Shown: piece by piece, positions 6,789 through 13,489 of the stretch
How the letters are laid out: each line of letters starts with the position of its first letter
Numbering within the stretch: the first letter of the stretch is position 1
Origin: Pseudomonadota bacterium
Lineage (GTDB): Bacteria; Pseudomonadota; Alphaproteobacteria; Rs-D84
NCBI GenBank assembly: GCA_009781955.1
Contig: WQUT01000018.1
Coordinates: forward strand, 1 to 29,654
DNA: 29,654 nucleotides
Reading direction: 5' to 3'
The notes under the pieces: model-generated
What the model was told of the DNA's origin: nothing
Database searches by the model: none
The model's input: only the letters and a program-made list of their open reading frames with translations
Made by a program: the position numbers and the translations under genes

Positions 6789-7899
6789 TTCCGTTAACGC
6801 AAGTTATAAATAGCGCGTCCGGAACGTCGCCGAAAACGGCGCGTTCCAGTCCCGTCGCCCATACTTGCGCGGACATATCGCCCAATTCCGCGAAGAGTTT
6901 CGCGCGCGCGGCGGCGTCCAGGTGCGCGGCCGCCTCGTCCAGCAATATGACCGGCGACATCCCGGTCTTGGTTTTTATCAGCCGCGCATGCGCGATAATC
7001 AGCCCCATCATCATCATTTTCTGCTGGCCCGTGGACGCCATGCTTGCCCGTTTGTTCAGGCGCGAATCAAACATTCCAAAGTCGGACTTATGCGCGCCCT
7101 CGGCGCTCATCTTGTCCGCGATCAATTCCCGATTGTTCGCCAGGTATTCCAAATATTCCCGTTCCGCGTCCGCCGCCGCGATGCCGGCGGCCAGCCTGTC
7201 TTCCAGCCAGCCGGAAAGAGTGACGAAAGCCGAAAGCCGAGAGCCGGAATCCGTGGCGCTATTCGCGACTTTCGGTTCCGGGCTTTCTGGTTTTGATAGC
7301 TCGTGATTTATCTCTCCCGCGTATTTCACCCTTGCGCCGGCGACGGCGACCGCGGTTTCGGCCAAATGTTTCTCTATGGGGCAAAGCCAGTTGTGGTCCG
7401 ATCCGTTTTTCAGCGCGAACGCCCGTTCGGACAATAATTTCGCCAATCGCGCCGTCCGCCCCGCATGCGCGGGCGCGAAGCTGGCCGTCAACCGGTCAAA
7501 AAACGCGCGCCGTTCGGACGCCCCGTCCAAAAACAGCCGGTCTTCGCGCGGGGTGATCCATACCATCCGCAAATATCGCGCGCAGTCGGATATGGCGGCG
7601 GCGTCATTGTCAATCCGCGCGCGTCGGCATGCGTCGCCCGCGCTCCATGCGACCGATAGCGTCGTGCCGTCCGCCAGTTCCGCGGATACCGCGAATCCGC
7701 CCGCGCCGGTGTCGCGCGCAACCTCGGCCATCGTTGCGCCGCGCAGGCCGCCGTTTCCGCCGAACATGGAGACGGCCTCTAACACCGCGGTTTTTCCGCC
7801 GCCGTTACCGCCGGTGATGATTATATTGCGATGGCCCGCGGATTTTATCCTGGTGCGCGCGTGATTCCTGAAATCGGTCAATGTAAGGGCTTCAATCAT
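6772..7899 (-). CDS. recF: DNA replication and repair protein RecF
   Basis: SMC-like ATPase that helps load RecA at gaps with RecO/RecR. 375 aa. Visible: N-terminal LTDFRNHARTRI, Walker A TGGNGGGKTAVLEAVSMFG (about residues 29-47), a RecF-type middle, the ABC signature STGQQKMMMMGLIIAHARLI, and Walker B SPVILLDEAAAHLD. Residues about 202-227 (SKPESPEPKVANSATDSG and on) are encoded by an inverted heptamer insert and are unlike RecF. The C-terminal VVGH and stop are from a second heptamer array. A promoter with its -10 six bases before the ATG suggests a leaderless transcript. Confidence 0.95.
   Translation of the reverse strand: MIEALTLTDFRNHARTRIKSAGHRNIIITGGNGGGKTAVLEAVSMFGGNGGLRGATMAEVARDTGAGGFAVSAELADGTTLSVAWSAGDACRRARIDNDAAAISDCARYLRMVWITPREDRLFLDGASERRAFFDRLTASFAPAHAGRTARLAKLLSERAFALKNGSDHNWLCPIEKHLAETAVAVAGARVKYAGEINHELSKPESPEPKVANSATDSGSRLSAFVTLSGWLEDRLAAGIAAADAEREYLEYLANNRELIADKMSAEGAHKSDFGMFDSRLNKRASMASTGQQKMMMMGLIIAHARLIKTKTGMSPVILLDEAAAHLDAAARAKLFAELGDMSAQVWATGLERAVFGDVPDALFITCVNGTVVGH
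7221..7295. repeat. Inverted CCGAAAG heptamer insert in recF
   Basis: The plus strand shows GACGAAAGCCGAAAGCCGAG (7222-7241), then the inverse-type units TTTCGGTTCCGGGCTTTC (7270-7287). The unit matches the insert in mnmG at 5564-5638. It is in frame in recF. Confidence 0.8.
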
Positions 7900-7905
7900 G
7901 CAAAT

Positions 7906-7934
7906 GTTGTATCAAAAAATGGGACAGTGTTCAA
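7906..7934 (-). promoter_or_regulatory. Promoter of recF
   Basis: TTGAAC (7934-7929), 17-base spacer, TACAAC (7911-7906), then six bases to the recF ATG at 7899. This predicts a leaderless mRNA. Confidence 0.6.
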
Positions 7935-7942
7935 CGTAAAAA

Positions 7943-8063
7943 TGACAGAGTGACAAAGTGACAGAGTGACAAAGTTGCGGCGTTGCGGCAAAGCCGCAAC
8001 AAATAATAGCCGTGCACTTTGTGCGCGGCTTCAATAACTCTGTCACTCTGTCACTCTGTCACT
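7943..8063. repeat. Octamer-armed stem (TGACAGAG/TGACAAAG)
   Basis: Four 8-bp units alternate TGACAGAG and TGACAAAG (7943-7974). They face three ACTCTGTC units plus ACT (8037-8063). Between the arms is a perfect 8-bp hairpin GTTGCGGC/GCCGCAAC (7982-8000). The right arm encodes the tail SDRVTE and the stop of the membrane-protein gene at 8043. The same octamers occur at both ends of tolC. Confidence 0.9.
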
Positions 8064-8720
8064 AATCTCTTGCTCTACGGTCAGTTGGAATTGCTGGTGG
8101 GACCGAACAGATTCGCGCTCGCACGAATCAAACCAGTTGTCTATCGCATCCAACAGGGCCTCCAAATATTTCGGAATCTGCGCGGTGTCGCCCTTGTATT
8201 CCCATTCGTTCACCGTATACGCGGCGGATTTCGTTATTTGTATGATCAGCTGGATCTGGCGGTCGCTCAGCACGTTCGCGCGCGCGACCTTGTATGTTAT
8301 TTCATTCAGCAATTTCTTGTGCGCTTTCAGAAACTCTATGTCTTTATCGGTGATTTTCGCGGCGCGTTTTATTTCCGGCGCCTTCATGCGCAGCATTTTC
8401 TGGATTGTCTTCCAGTTCAGCGGCTGTCGGATGTTCAGCATGATCCGCAGGTCTTTCAAGAGCTTCAAAACAATTGAATTCACGTCAAAGGTCATGCTTT
8501 CGGCCAGCTTTTCGTTAACATTGCTGGATATTTTATAATTAACGTATTCGTAAAGCAGAAATATCAGCGGAATCGCCAGCAATGACGCCGCGACATTGGA
8601 CATCAGGCCCAGCAGATTCGTATCGTTCGTATTGTCCACGGACAGGATATAAACGACTATGCCGCCCGCAACGGACAGGACATAGGGTATGGATTTTAAT
8701 AAAATAGTTTTGAACTTCAT
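8043..8720 (-). CDS. Unknown membrane protein with two N-terminal helices
   Basis: 225 aa, not recognised. Two hydrophobic segments lie near the N-terminus (about residues 9-27, IPYVLSVAGGIVVYILSV, and 37-61, LLGLMSNVAASLLAIPLIFLLYE). A mostly helical, charged cytoplasmic region of about 160 residues follows. It resembles a general membrane-anchored helical protein; I infer no function. The last residues SDRVTE are repeat-encoded and match the tail of the unrelated TolC-like protein (SDKVTE). The start at 8720 has a G-rich stretch upstream and a good promoter 26 bases upstream. Confidence 0.75.
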   Translation of the reverse strand: MKFKTILLKSIPYVLSVAGGIVVYILSVDNTNDTNLLGLMSNVAASLLAIPLIFLLYEYVNYKISSNVNEKLAESMTFDVNSIVLKLLKDLRIMLNIRQPLNWKTIQKMLRMKAPEIKRAAKITDKDIEFLKAHKKLLNEITYKVARANVLSDRQIQLIIQITKSAAYTVNEWEYKGDTAQIPKYLEALLDAIDNWFDSCERESVRSHQQFQLTVEQEISDRVTE

Positions 8721-8745
8721 CTTGAACCCCCAAAGACACGCAATT

Positions 8746-8774
8746 ATTATACCCTATTTTTTGTGGTTTTGAAA
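8746..8774 (-). promoter_or_regulatory. Promoter of the 8043-8720 gene
   Basis: TTTCAA (8774-8769), 17-base spacer, TATAAT (8751-8746), 25 bases before the ATG. The consensus -10 on the correct strand supports the gene being real. Confidence 0.7.
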
Positions 8775-8802
8775 GCCCGCAGTGCAGATCGGCGCGGATA
8801 AT

Positions 8803-8825
8803 AAAAACGCCCCGCAAAGGGGACG
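8803..8825 (-). terminator. Terminator downstream of tRNA-Lys
   Basis: On the minus strand CGTCCCC, TTTGC loop and GGGGCG are followed by TTTTTAT. It is an intrinsic terminator about 70 bases after the tRNA 3' end. Confidence 0.75.
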
Positions 8826-8834
8826 ATTGGCGCG

Positions 8835-8895
8835 CCATCCGACCTGTCCGCCGTAGTTTTAGCGAAGGAGGAAGCCCCGCAGGGGCGAAGGATGG
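8835..8895. repeat. Palindromic repeat abutting the tRNA-Lys 3' end
   Basis: Outer arms CCATCC (8835-8840) and GGATGG (8890-8895) enclose a GCCCC/GGGGC hairpin (8874-8886). The right arm overlaps the encoded CCA of the tRNA. It lies between the tRNA and its terminator, so it may be an element inserted at the tRNA end. Confidence 0.5.
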
Positions 8896-8968
8896 TGGGA
8901 TTGCAGGGATTCGAACCCTGGACCCAATGATTAAAAGTCATTTGCTCTACCAACTGAGCTACAATCCC
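8893..8968 (-). tRNA. tRNA-Lys (anticodon UUU)
   Basis: Acceptor stem GGGATTG/CAATCCC, D-stem GCTC/GAGC, anticodon loop CTTTTAA giving UUU, five-base variable loop GGGTC, T-arm CAGGG-TTCGAAT-CCCTG, discriminator A and encoded CCA. All stems pair. Confidence 0.97.
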
Positions 8969-9040
8969 ACGGTCGCCGCGCATTTTGACATACGATTTGG
9001 CAAAAATCAAGCGAAAATCGGCAGTTCTCGCAAATTTCTG

Positions 9041-9068
9041 TTGAAAATTATAAATGCTTTGTTATAAT
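9041..9068 (+). promoter_or_regulatory. Promoter of tRNA-Val
   Basis: TTGAAA (9041-9046), 16-base spacer, consensus TATAAT (9063-9068). The mature tRNA begins 12 bases downstream of the -10 box. Confidence 0.85.
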
Positions 9069-9079
9069 GCGCCCCTATC

Positions 9080-9156
9080 GGACGCGTAGCTCAGTTGGTT
9101 AGAGTATCTCCTTGACATGGAGGGGGTCGGAGGTTCGAGTCCTCTCGCGTCCACCA
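9080..9156 (+). tRNA. tRNA-Val (anticodon GAC)
   Basis: Acceptor GGACGCG/CGCGTCC, D-arm GCTC-AGTTGGTTA-GAGT, anticodon loop TTGACAT giving GAC, T-arm GGAGG-TTCGAGT-CCTCT, discriminator A and encoded CCA. It is divergent from tRNA-Lys. Confidence 0.97.
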
Positions 9157-9166
9157 TTTGATATTG

Positions 9167-9190
9167 CCGTGGGATTTTCCCGCGGTTTTT
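9167..9190 (+). terminator. Terminator of tRNA-Val
   Basis: Stem CCGTGGGA/TCCCGCGG with a TTT loop (one G-T pair), followed by TTTTT, 10 bases after the tRNA. Confidence 0.85.
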
Positions 9191-9221
9191 AATTTCAACC
9201 TGTGGACTCAAAGCCGGGTTT

Positions 9222-9437
9222 TCAAAAATTCTTATTTTCTGGTTGGTTTTGAATCTTTTCTTTTGGCATCGGGTCCTGATATGACTTTAAAATGCGTTGC
9301 CGTTCTTTTTCCAAGACTTTGCCATCAATATCAACATAGACACATTCTTGGCAGCAGCCTAGAATATCCAATGATGTTTTGGGCAAAGCACATTTGTTCT
9401 TTTTCCAATAAATGCAAAAATGATTTTTACAATTCAT
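9222..9437 (-). CDS. Small Cys-rich protein, unknown function
   Basis: 71 aa with the pattern CKNHFCIYWKKNKC, then GCCQECVYVDID and a charged helical tail. Six cysteines in the first half suggest a metal-binding or small zinc-ribbon-like fold. From memory, short proteins with this C-x4-C-IY and C-x2-C-VYV-ID layout are common in Firmicutes, which with its AT-rich composition hints at transfer; I did not test this. A consensus-like promoter lies just upstream, divergent from the XRE gene. The ribosome-binding site is weak (GAG before ATG). Confidence 0.65.
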   Translation of the reverse strand: MNCKNHFCIYWKKNKCALPKTSLDILGCCQECVYVDIDGKVLEKERQRILKSYQDPMPKEKIQNQPENKNF

Positions 9438-9460
9438 CTCAGCTCTCGGCTTAATAGGTC

Positions 9461-9489
9461 ATTATACAAAACTATTGGAAAAATGTCTA
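9461..9489 (-). promoter_or_regulatory. Promoter of the small Cys-rich gene
   Basis: TAGACA (9489-9484), 17-base spacer, TATAAT (9466-9461). It is oriented toward the minus-strand gene starting at 9437. Confidence 0.7.
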
Positions 9490-9501
9490 TCTATTTATAA
9501 T
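9475..9501 (+). promoter_or_regulatory. Promoter of the XRE regulator gene
   Basis: TTGGAA (9475-9480), 15-base spacer, TATAAT (9496-9501), then seven bases to the ATG. It overlaps the divergent promoter of the Cys-rich gene, so one regulator could control both. A leaderless transcript is predicted. Confidence 0.55.
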
Positions 9502-9508
9502 TGATATT

Positions 9509-9745
9509 ATGAATAAAAGACAAGCCCAGAAGCTGAGCGACCAAGTAATAACAAGCCTTCGCAAACAAAGGCTTGGTAAAAATATTACCCAATATAAACT
9601 GGCCAAAGAAACCGGTATCAGCAAGAGTTCTATATATTACATTGAAAGCTTGAAACAGCGCCCGACTTTATACACTCTTTTGATGATTGCAGACTATTTG
9701 GAAGTTAATTTATCCGATATTATTAAACAGTTTGAGGATAAATAA
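9509..9745 (+). CDS. XRE-family (Cro/CI-type) helix-turn-helix regulator
   Basis: 78 aa, essentially one HTH_3 domain: LRKQRLGKNITQYKLAKETGISKSSIYYIESLKQRPTL spans residues about 17-54 with the helix-turn-helix QYKLAKETGISKSSIYYIE. LLMIADYLEVNLSDIIKQF follows. Such one-domain regulators often control their own and a neighbouring gene; the divergent, overlapping promoter with the Cys-rich gene fits that. Its base composition is more AT-rich than the neighbouring operons. No Shine-Dalgarno is visible. Confidence 0.9.
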   Translation: MNKRQAQKLSDQVITSLRKQRLGKNITQYKLAKETGISKSSIYYIESLKQRPTLYTLLMIADYLEVNLSDIIKQFEDK

Positions 9746-9841
9746 CGCAACCTGTGAAAGGGGAAGGCAATTTTCATTTTCAGGCGGTAAATTCCAATAT
9801 AATCCGAACCAATTTTAATCGCGGTTTTTGCGGTTTTATTT

Positions 9842-9868
9842 TTGACTTTGCATTTTTTGTGATATAAT
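9842..9868 (+). promoter_or_regulatory. Promoter of the tolC-mac operon
   Basis: TTGACT (9842-9847) and TATAAT (9863-9868) with a 15-base spacer; an extended TG one base before the -10 compensates. The tolC ATG is 21 bases downstream. Confidence 0.65.
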
Positions 9869-9889
9869 TCACGGATAAGAGAGAATGTT

Positions 9890-11266
9890 ATGAAATCAAA
9901 ATCAGCGATTTTCGCAACTGTATCGGTTGTCACTTTGTCACTCTGTCACTTTGTCACTTCCGCCGCGTTCGCGGCGGACAAAGACTGCGCCACGCGCAAA
10001 ACGACCCCGGACGGCCCCCAGACTTTGCAGCAGATTGTTGAACTGGGGCTGTGCCGCAATCCGCAGACTTCGGCCGCGTATCTTGCCGCCGAGTCGGCGC
10101 GGCTGACTAAAAATACCGGATACGCGCCGTATTTGCCGTCCGTGGACGCATCGGCCAGCGTTTCCGACCAATACATGAACAAGCAGTGGCAGGGCAGGAA
10201 CTATGGCGCGTCGCTGTCCGCGACATGGCTGATTTTTGACTTTGGAAAGAGATTGGAAAATCTGAACCAGATGGCCGCCGTATGGCGCGCGAGCGGATTT
10301 GATTACAGCAATACCGTTCAGAATTATGTTTACAAGGTGATCGCCGCGTATTACGGCCTGCTGACCGCGGATGCCCAGGTGAAGTCCAGCGCGGGGCTGG
10401 TAACCGTATCGCAAAGCGCGAAAGACACCGCCGCCAAAAAATTCGCCGCCGGCGCGGCGGCCAAGGCCGACGTTCTCCAAGCCGAAACCAACCTCGCCTC
10501 GCGCCAGTTGGATCTGCAGCGCGCCCGGAACAACCGCGAGGTGGCCAAGGGACAGCTGTTGTATTTACTGTCCTTTGCGCAGAGCCAGGAATTGAAAATA
10601 TCCGACATGCCGGCGCAGTTCGGCGGCGCGACCGAGATGAAAACGATTGACGAGCTGATTGACAAGGCGAAAAAGACCCGCCCCGACCTGTTGTCGGCCC
10701 AGGAAAGCGCGAACGCCGCCTGGCACCGGCGCAATTCGGCGTTCCTGTCCAATCTGCCGTCCATATCGGCCAACGGGTCGCTGTCGTATAATCCAGAGCG
10801 GACCTTTGACCAGTTTGGCAATCCGAATGACAAGCTGGGGGGCGGCATCGGCATACGGGCATCGGTGCCTATATTCGCGGGCTTTGCCAACGTCTATAAT
10901 GTCCGCGCGCAAGAGGCGAATTACGAGCGCGCCCAAGAACAGATGCGCGACAAGGAAAACAGCGTGGAACTGGACATCTGGACCGCGTATCAGAATTATC
11001 AGACCGCGCGCCAGGTCCTGGGCCAGACGGACGTTCTGTTGAAATCCGCGACCGAGTCCGAAAAAGTGACCGGCGGAATGTATAAGGTCGGGCGCGCGAC
11101 AATGCTGGACTGGCAGACGCAGCAGGCGAACCTGGCCGATGCAGAGAGGCAGAACATATCCGCGCGTTACGATTTGTATGTGAAACGCGCGGCCCTGGCC
11201 CAGGCCGTGGGCGACCTGAAAGAAGAATTGGACAGCGGGGATAATAGTGACAAAGTGACAGAGTGA
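9890..11266 (+). CDS. TolC-family outer-membrane efflux protein
   Basis: 458-aa outer-membrane channel, expected to form a trimeric exit duct for the MacAB-like pump encoded next. A Sec signal peptide (residues 1 to about 27, ending SAAFA) is followed by two OEP-type repeats: helices such as VLQAETNLASRQLDLQRARN and ATMLDWQTQQANLADAERQN, and strands SLSATWLIFDFGKR and GIRASVPIFAGF. The hydrophobic core of the signal peptide (VVTLSLCHFVT) is encoded by four octamer repeats. The last residues SDKVTE and the stop come from another octamer array. So both protein ends are repeat-derived while the channel core is typical. First gene of the operon. Confidence 0.93.
   Translation: MKSKSAIFATVSVVTLSLCHFVTSAAFAADKDCATRKTTPDGPQTLQQIVELGLCRNPQTSAAYLAAESARLTKNTGYAPYLPSVDASASVSDQYMNKQWQGRNYGASLSATWLIFDFGKRLENLNQMAAVWRASGFDYSNTVQNYVYKVIAAYYGLLTADAQVKSSAGLVTVSQSAKDTAAKKFAAGAAAKADVLQAETNLASRQLDLQRARNNREVAKGQLLYLLSFAQSQELKISDMPAQFGGATEMKTIDELIDKAKKTRPDLLSAQESANAAWHRRNSAFLSNLPSISANGSLSYNPERTFDQFGNPNDKLGGGIGIRASVPIFAGFANVYNVRAQEANYERAQEQMRDKENSVELDIWTAYQNYQTARQVLGQTDVLLKSATESEKVTGGMYKVGRATMLDWQTQQANLADAERQNISARYDLYVKRAALAQAVGDLKEELDSGDNSDKVTE
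9927..9958. repeat. Four TTGTCACT octamers in the tolC signal-peptide region
   Basis: Units TTGTCACT, TTGTCACT, CTGTCACT, TTGTCACT in tandem. The array encodes VVTLSLCHFVT, the hydrophobic stretch of the signal peptide. No inverted partner arm is seen close by. Confidence 0.92.
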
Positions 11267-11352
11267 CAAAGTGACAGAGTGTCGGATTAATAATATATTT
11301 ACTTGTCGCCATAGGCGACACATTAACTATGTCACTTTGTCACTCTGTCACT
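11247..11352. repeat. Octamer-armed stem between tolC and macA
   Basis: GTGACAAA/GTGACAGA units (11247-11281) face TGTCACTT, TGTCACTC, TGTCACTG (11330-11352). Between the arms is a TGTCGCC/GGCGACA hairpin (11304-11320). The left arm carries the tolC TGA (11264-11266). The right arm ends just before the macA start region. It would form a strong intra-operon RNA stem. Confidence 0.9.
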
Positions 11353-11370
11353 GAAATGAACACGGAGAGA

Positions 11371-12747
11371 ATGATGAAGAAACAGAAAAAACCAGCGGCG
11401 GCAAAACAGCGCAAAGTAAAACCAACAGCGCAAGTGATAGAGACCGAGCGGGAGCCGCAAGCCTATACGCCCGCGGTAAAAAAACAATCCAAATTTAAAA
11501 AAATATTCGGCTTTGCCGGACGCCCGTTGCGCTGGCTGTGGCGGCGGAAATGGTGGGTGATTGTCGCGGCCGCGGTGCTATTGGGGGGATATTACTGGCT
11601 TTTCGCGGGGAAATCCGACCAAGCGGCGAATCAATTCGTCACCGTGCCGGTCATGCGCGGCAACCTGCGCCAGGTTGTGACCGCAACCGGCGAGATTCGG
11701 CCGGTAAACACCATCAGCGTCGGTTCGCAGGTCAGCGGAATCATCAGTCATATTTACGTGGACTATAACGACCGGGTGACCAAGGGCCAGGTATTGCTGA
11801 CCATTGATCCGTCCGTTCTGCAATCCACCGTTGATGACGCGCGGGCCGCGCTGGATTCCGCGAAATCCCAGCTGTCTTTTGACCAGTCGGAGTATAAGCG
11901 CAGCCAGACATTATTCAACAGCGGCTACATCGCGCGATCTGAAATGGAACAGGCCAGAACCAAGTTTGAAACGTCCCAGCAATCCGTAAAGCGCGCGCAG
12001 TCGCAATATGATCGCGCCATGGTCAATCTTGGCTATGCGACGATCACCAGCCCTGTGGACGGCACGGTCATCGCGCGCAAGGTGGACCTCGGCCAGACGG
12101 TCGCCGCGTCGTTCCAGGCGCCCGATTTGTTCTCTATCGCCGAAGACCTGACCAAGATGCAGATTCAGACCAATGTGTCCGAGGCCGACATAGGCATGGT
12201 AAAGGAAGGGCAAAGCGTGACGTTCACGGTGGACGCATATCCGACCCAGACCTTCAAGGGCGCGGTCCAGCAGATACGGCTGTCCCCGACGACGACCCAG
12301 AACGTCGTTGTATACACCGTGATTATTGATGTGGACAATTCCGATTTGCGCCTGATGCCCGGCATGACGGCGTTCGTCACCATCGCCGTCGCGGAAAGGG
12401 CGGACGTGTGGAAGGCCCAGAACGCGGCGTTCCTGGTGCGCGATTTGAAATCCTTGTCCGACGATCCGTGCATCCAGGACGGAACCTGCACACCGCGGAA
12501 TACTCTGCTGGTCCAGGGCCCGGACAAGAACGCGACGGTTCGTTTGGTTCCGTTCAAGAAAGGGTTGGTGACCGCGACGGAAACGGAAATCATCGCGACA
12601 GATGACGCGAAACCGGTGTCCGCGGGCGACAAGATAATAACCGGCAAAACCGGCGCCGCGCCCAAAACCGCAACCGTAACGCCGTTCGGCGGCGGGGGCG
12701 GCGGCAACCGCGGCCCGGGCGGCGGCGGAATGCGCATCGGGGGATAA
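11371..12747 (+). CDS. macA: MacA-like periplasmic adaptor (HlyD family)
   Basis: Membrane-fusion protein linking a MacB-type ABC transporter to TolC. A basic cytoplasmic N-terminus and one transmembrane helix (WWVIVAAAVLLGGYYWLFA) come first. Then the barrel-sandwich/lipoyl half VTATGEIRPVNTISVGSQVSG, a helical hairpin (DDARAALDSAKSQ to VKRAQSQYDRAMVNLGY), TITSPVDGTVIARKVDLGQTV, and beta-barrel and membrane-proximal domains. The C-terminus is unusually Gly-rich (GGGGGGNRGPGGGGMRIGG). Starts: tandem ATGs at 11371 and 11374 follow a GGAGAG motif, and 11374 has the better spacing. An in-frame ATG at 11329 lies in the octamer arm and is less likely. One base before the ATPase gene. Confidence 0.92.
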   Translation: MMKKQKKPAAAKQRKVKPTAQVIETEREPQAYTPAVKKQSKFKKIFGFAGRPLRWLWRRKWWVIVAAAVLLGGYYWLFAGKSDQAANQFVTVPVMRGNLRQVVTATGEIRPVNTISVGSQVSGIISHIYVDYNDRVTKGQVLLTIDPSVLQSTVDDARAALDSAKSQLSFDQSEYKRSQTLFNSGYIARSEMEQARTKFETSQQSVKRAQSQYDRAMVNLGYATITSPVDGTVIARKVDLGQTVAASFQAPDLFSIAEDLTKMQIQTNVSEADIGMVKEGQSVTFTVDAYPTQTFKGAVQQIRLSPTTTQNVVVYTVIIDVDNSDLRLMPGMTAFVTIAVAERADVWKAQNAAFLVRDLKSLSDDPCIQDGTCTPRNTLLVQGPDKNATVRLVPFKKGLVTATETEIIATDDAKPVSAGDKIITGKTGAAPKTATVTPFGGGGGGNRGPGGGGMRIGG

Positions 12748-12748
12748 A

Positions 12749-13489
12749 ATGAAAACCGCAAAGCCCCAGCCGCCGAAACAGCCGCTCGTCATTTCTTTAA
12801 ACAAAATTTGCAAAGATTTCCCCCTGGAAATGGGCGGGGTTCAGCGCGTGCTGTTTGACGTGACGTTTGACGTCCGCGCCGGCGAGTTCCTGTCGGTCAT
12901 GGGGCCCAGCGGTTCCGGAAAGTCAACATGCATGAATATTATCGGCGCGCTGGACGTGCCGACATCCGGAACGTATCAGCTATACGGCAACGATATTACC
13001 AACATGACGTCGGATATGCTGGCGACCGCGCGGAACGAATACATCGGATTCGTGTTCCAGAATTTCAATCTGCTGCCGCGGCGGTCCGTTTTGGACAACG
13101 TCATGCTGCCGCTGATGTATCGCGGGCTGGACCTGTCCGAACGCGCGGACCGCGCGCGCGCGATGCTGAAAAAAGTAGGGCTGGAAAAATTTGAACGCTA
13201 TAATCCGACGCAGTTGTCCGGCGGAATGAAGCAGCGCGTGGCGATCGCCCGCGCATTGGCCGGCGATCCCAAGCTGATACTGGCGGACGAGCCGACCGGC
13301 GCGCTGGACACCAAAATGAGCGACGATATTCTGGATCTTTTTCAAAAGCTGAACCGCGAGACCGGGATAACCATAGTGATGATCACGCACGAATTTGACA
13401 TCGCGCGGTATTCGCGGCGCCTGATCCATATTCGCGACGGCCGCATAACCCACGACGGCCCGGTGCCGCGGGACGAGAGGGTGCTGTGA
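12749..13489 (+). CDS. macB: MacB-type ABC transporter ATPase
   Basis: 246-aa nucleotide-binding subunit of a MacAB-TolC type exporter; substrate unknown (macrolides, peptides or lipopeptides in known systems). Walker A GPSGSGKST, Q-loop FQNFNLLPRRSVLDNV, signature LSGGMKQR, Walker B LILADEP, D-loop GALD and H-loop ITHE are all intact. In E. coli MacB the ATPase is fused to the permease; here it is a separate polypeptide, as in LolD/FtsE-like systems. Its TGA stop (13487-13489) ends on the first base of the inserted heptamer arm. Confidence 0.92.
   Translation: MKTAKPQPPKQPLVISLNKICKDFPLEMGGVQRVLFDVTFDVRAGEFLSVMGPSGSGKSTCMNIIGALDVPTSGTYQLYGNDITNMTSDMLATARNEYIGFVFQNFNLLPRRSVLDNVMLPLMYRGLDLSERADRARAMLKKVGLEKFERYNPTQLSGGMKQRVAIARALAGDPKLILADEPTGALDTKMSDDILDLFQKLNRETGITIVMITHEFDIARYSRRLIHIRDGRITHDGPVPRDERVL

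Noticed and set aside
8539..9010. Minus-strand frames of 87-99 codons around tRNA-Lys
   Set aside because: They run through the tRNA and hairpin repeats, with no protein-like features.
10565..11323. 252-codon minus-strand frame starting in the octamer array
   Set aside because: Its start (containing VTLSLCHFVT) is repeat sequence and the rest is antisense to tolC.
11911..12813. 300-codon minus-strand frame over macA
   Set aside because: Arg/His/Gly-rich with no recognisable domain and fully antisense to macA.
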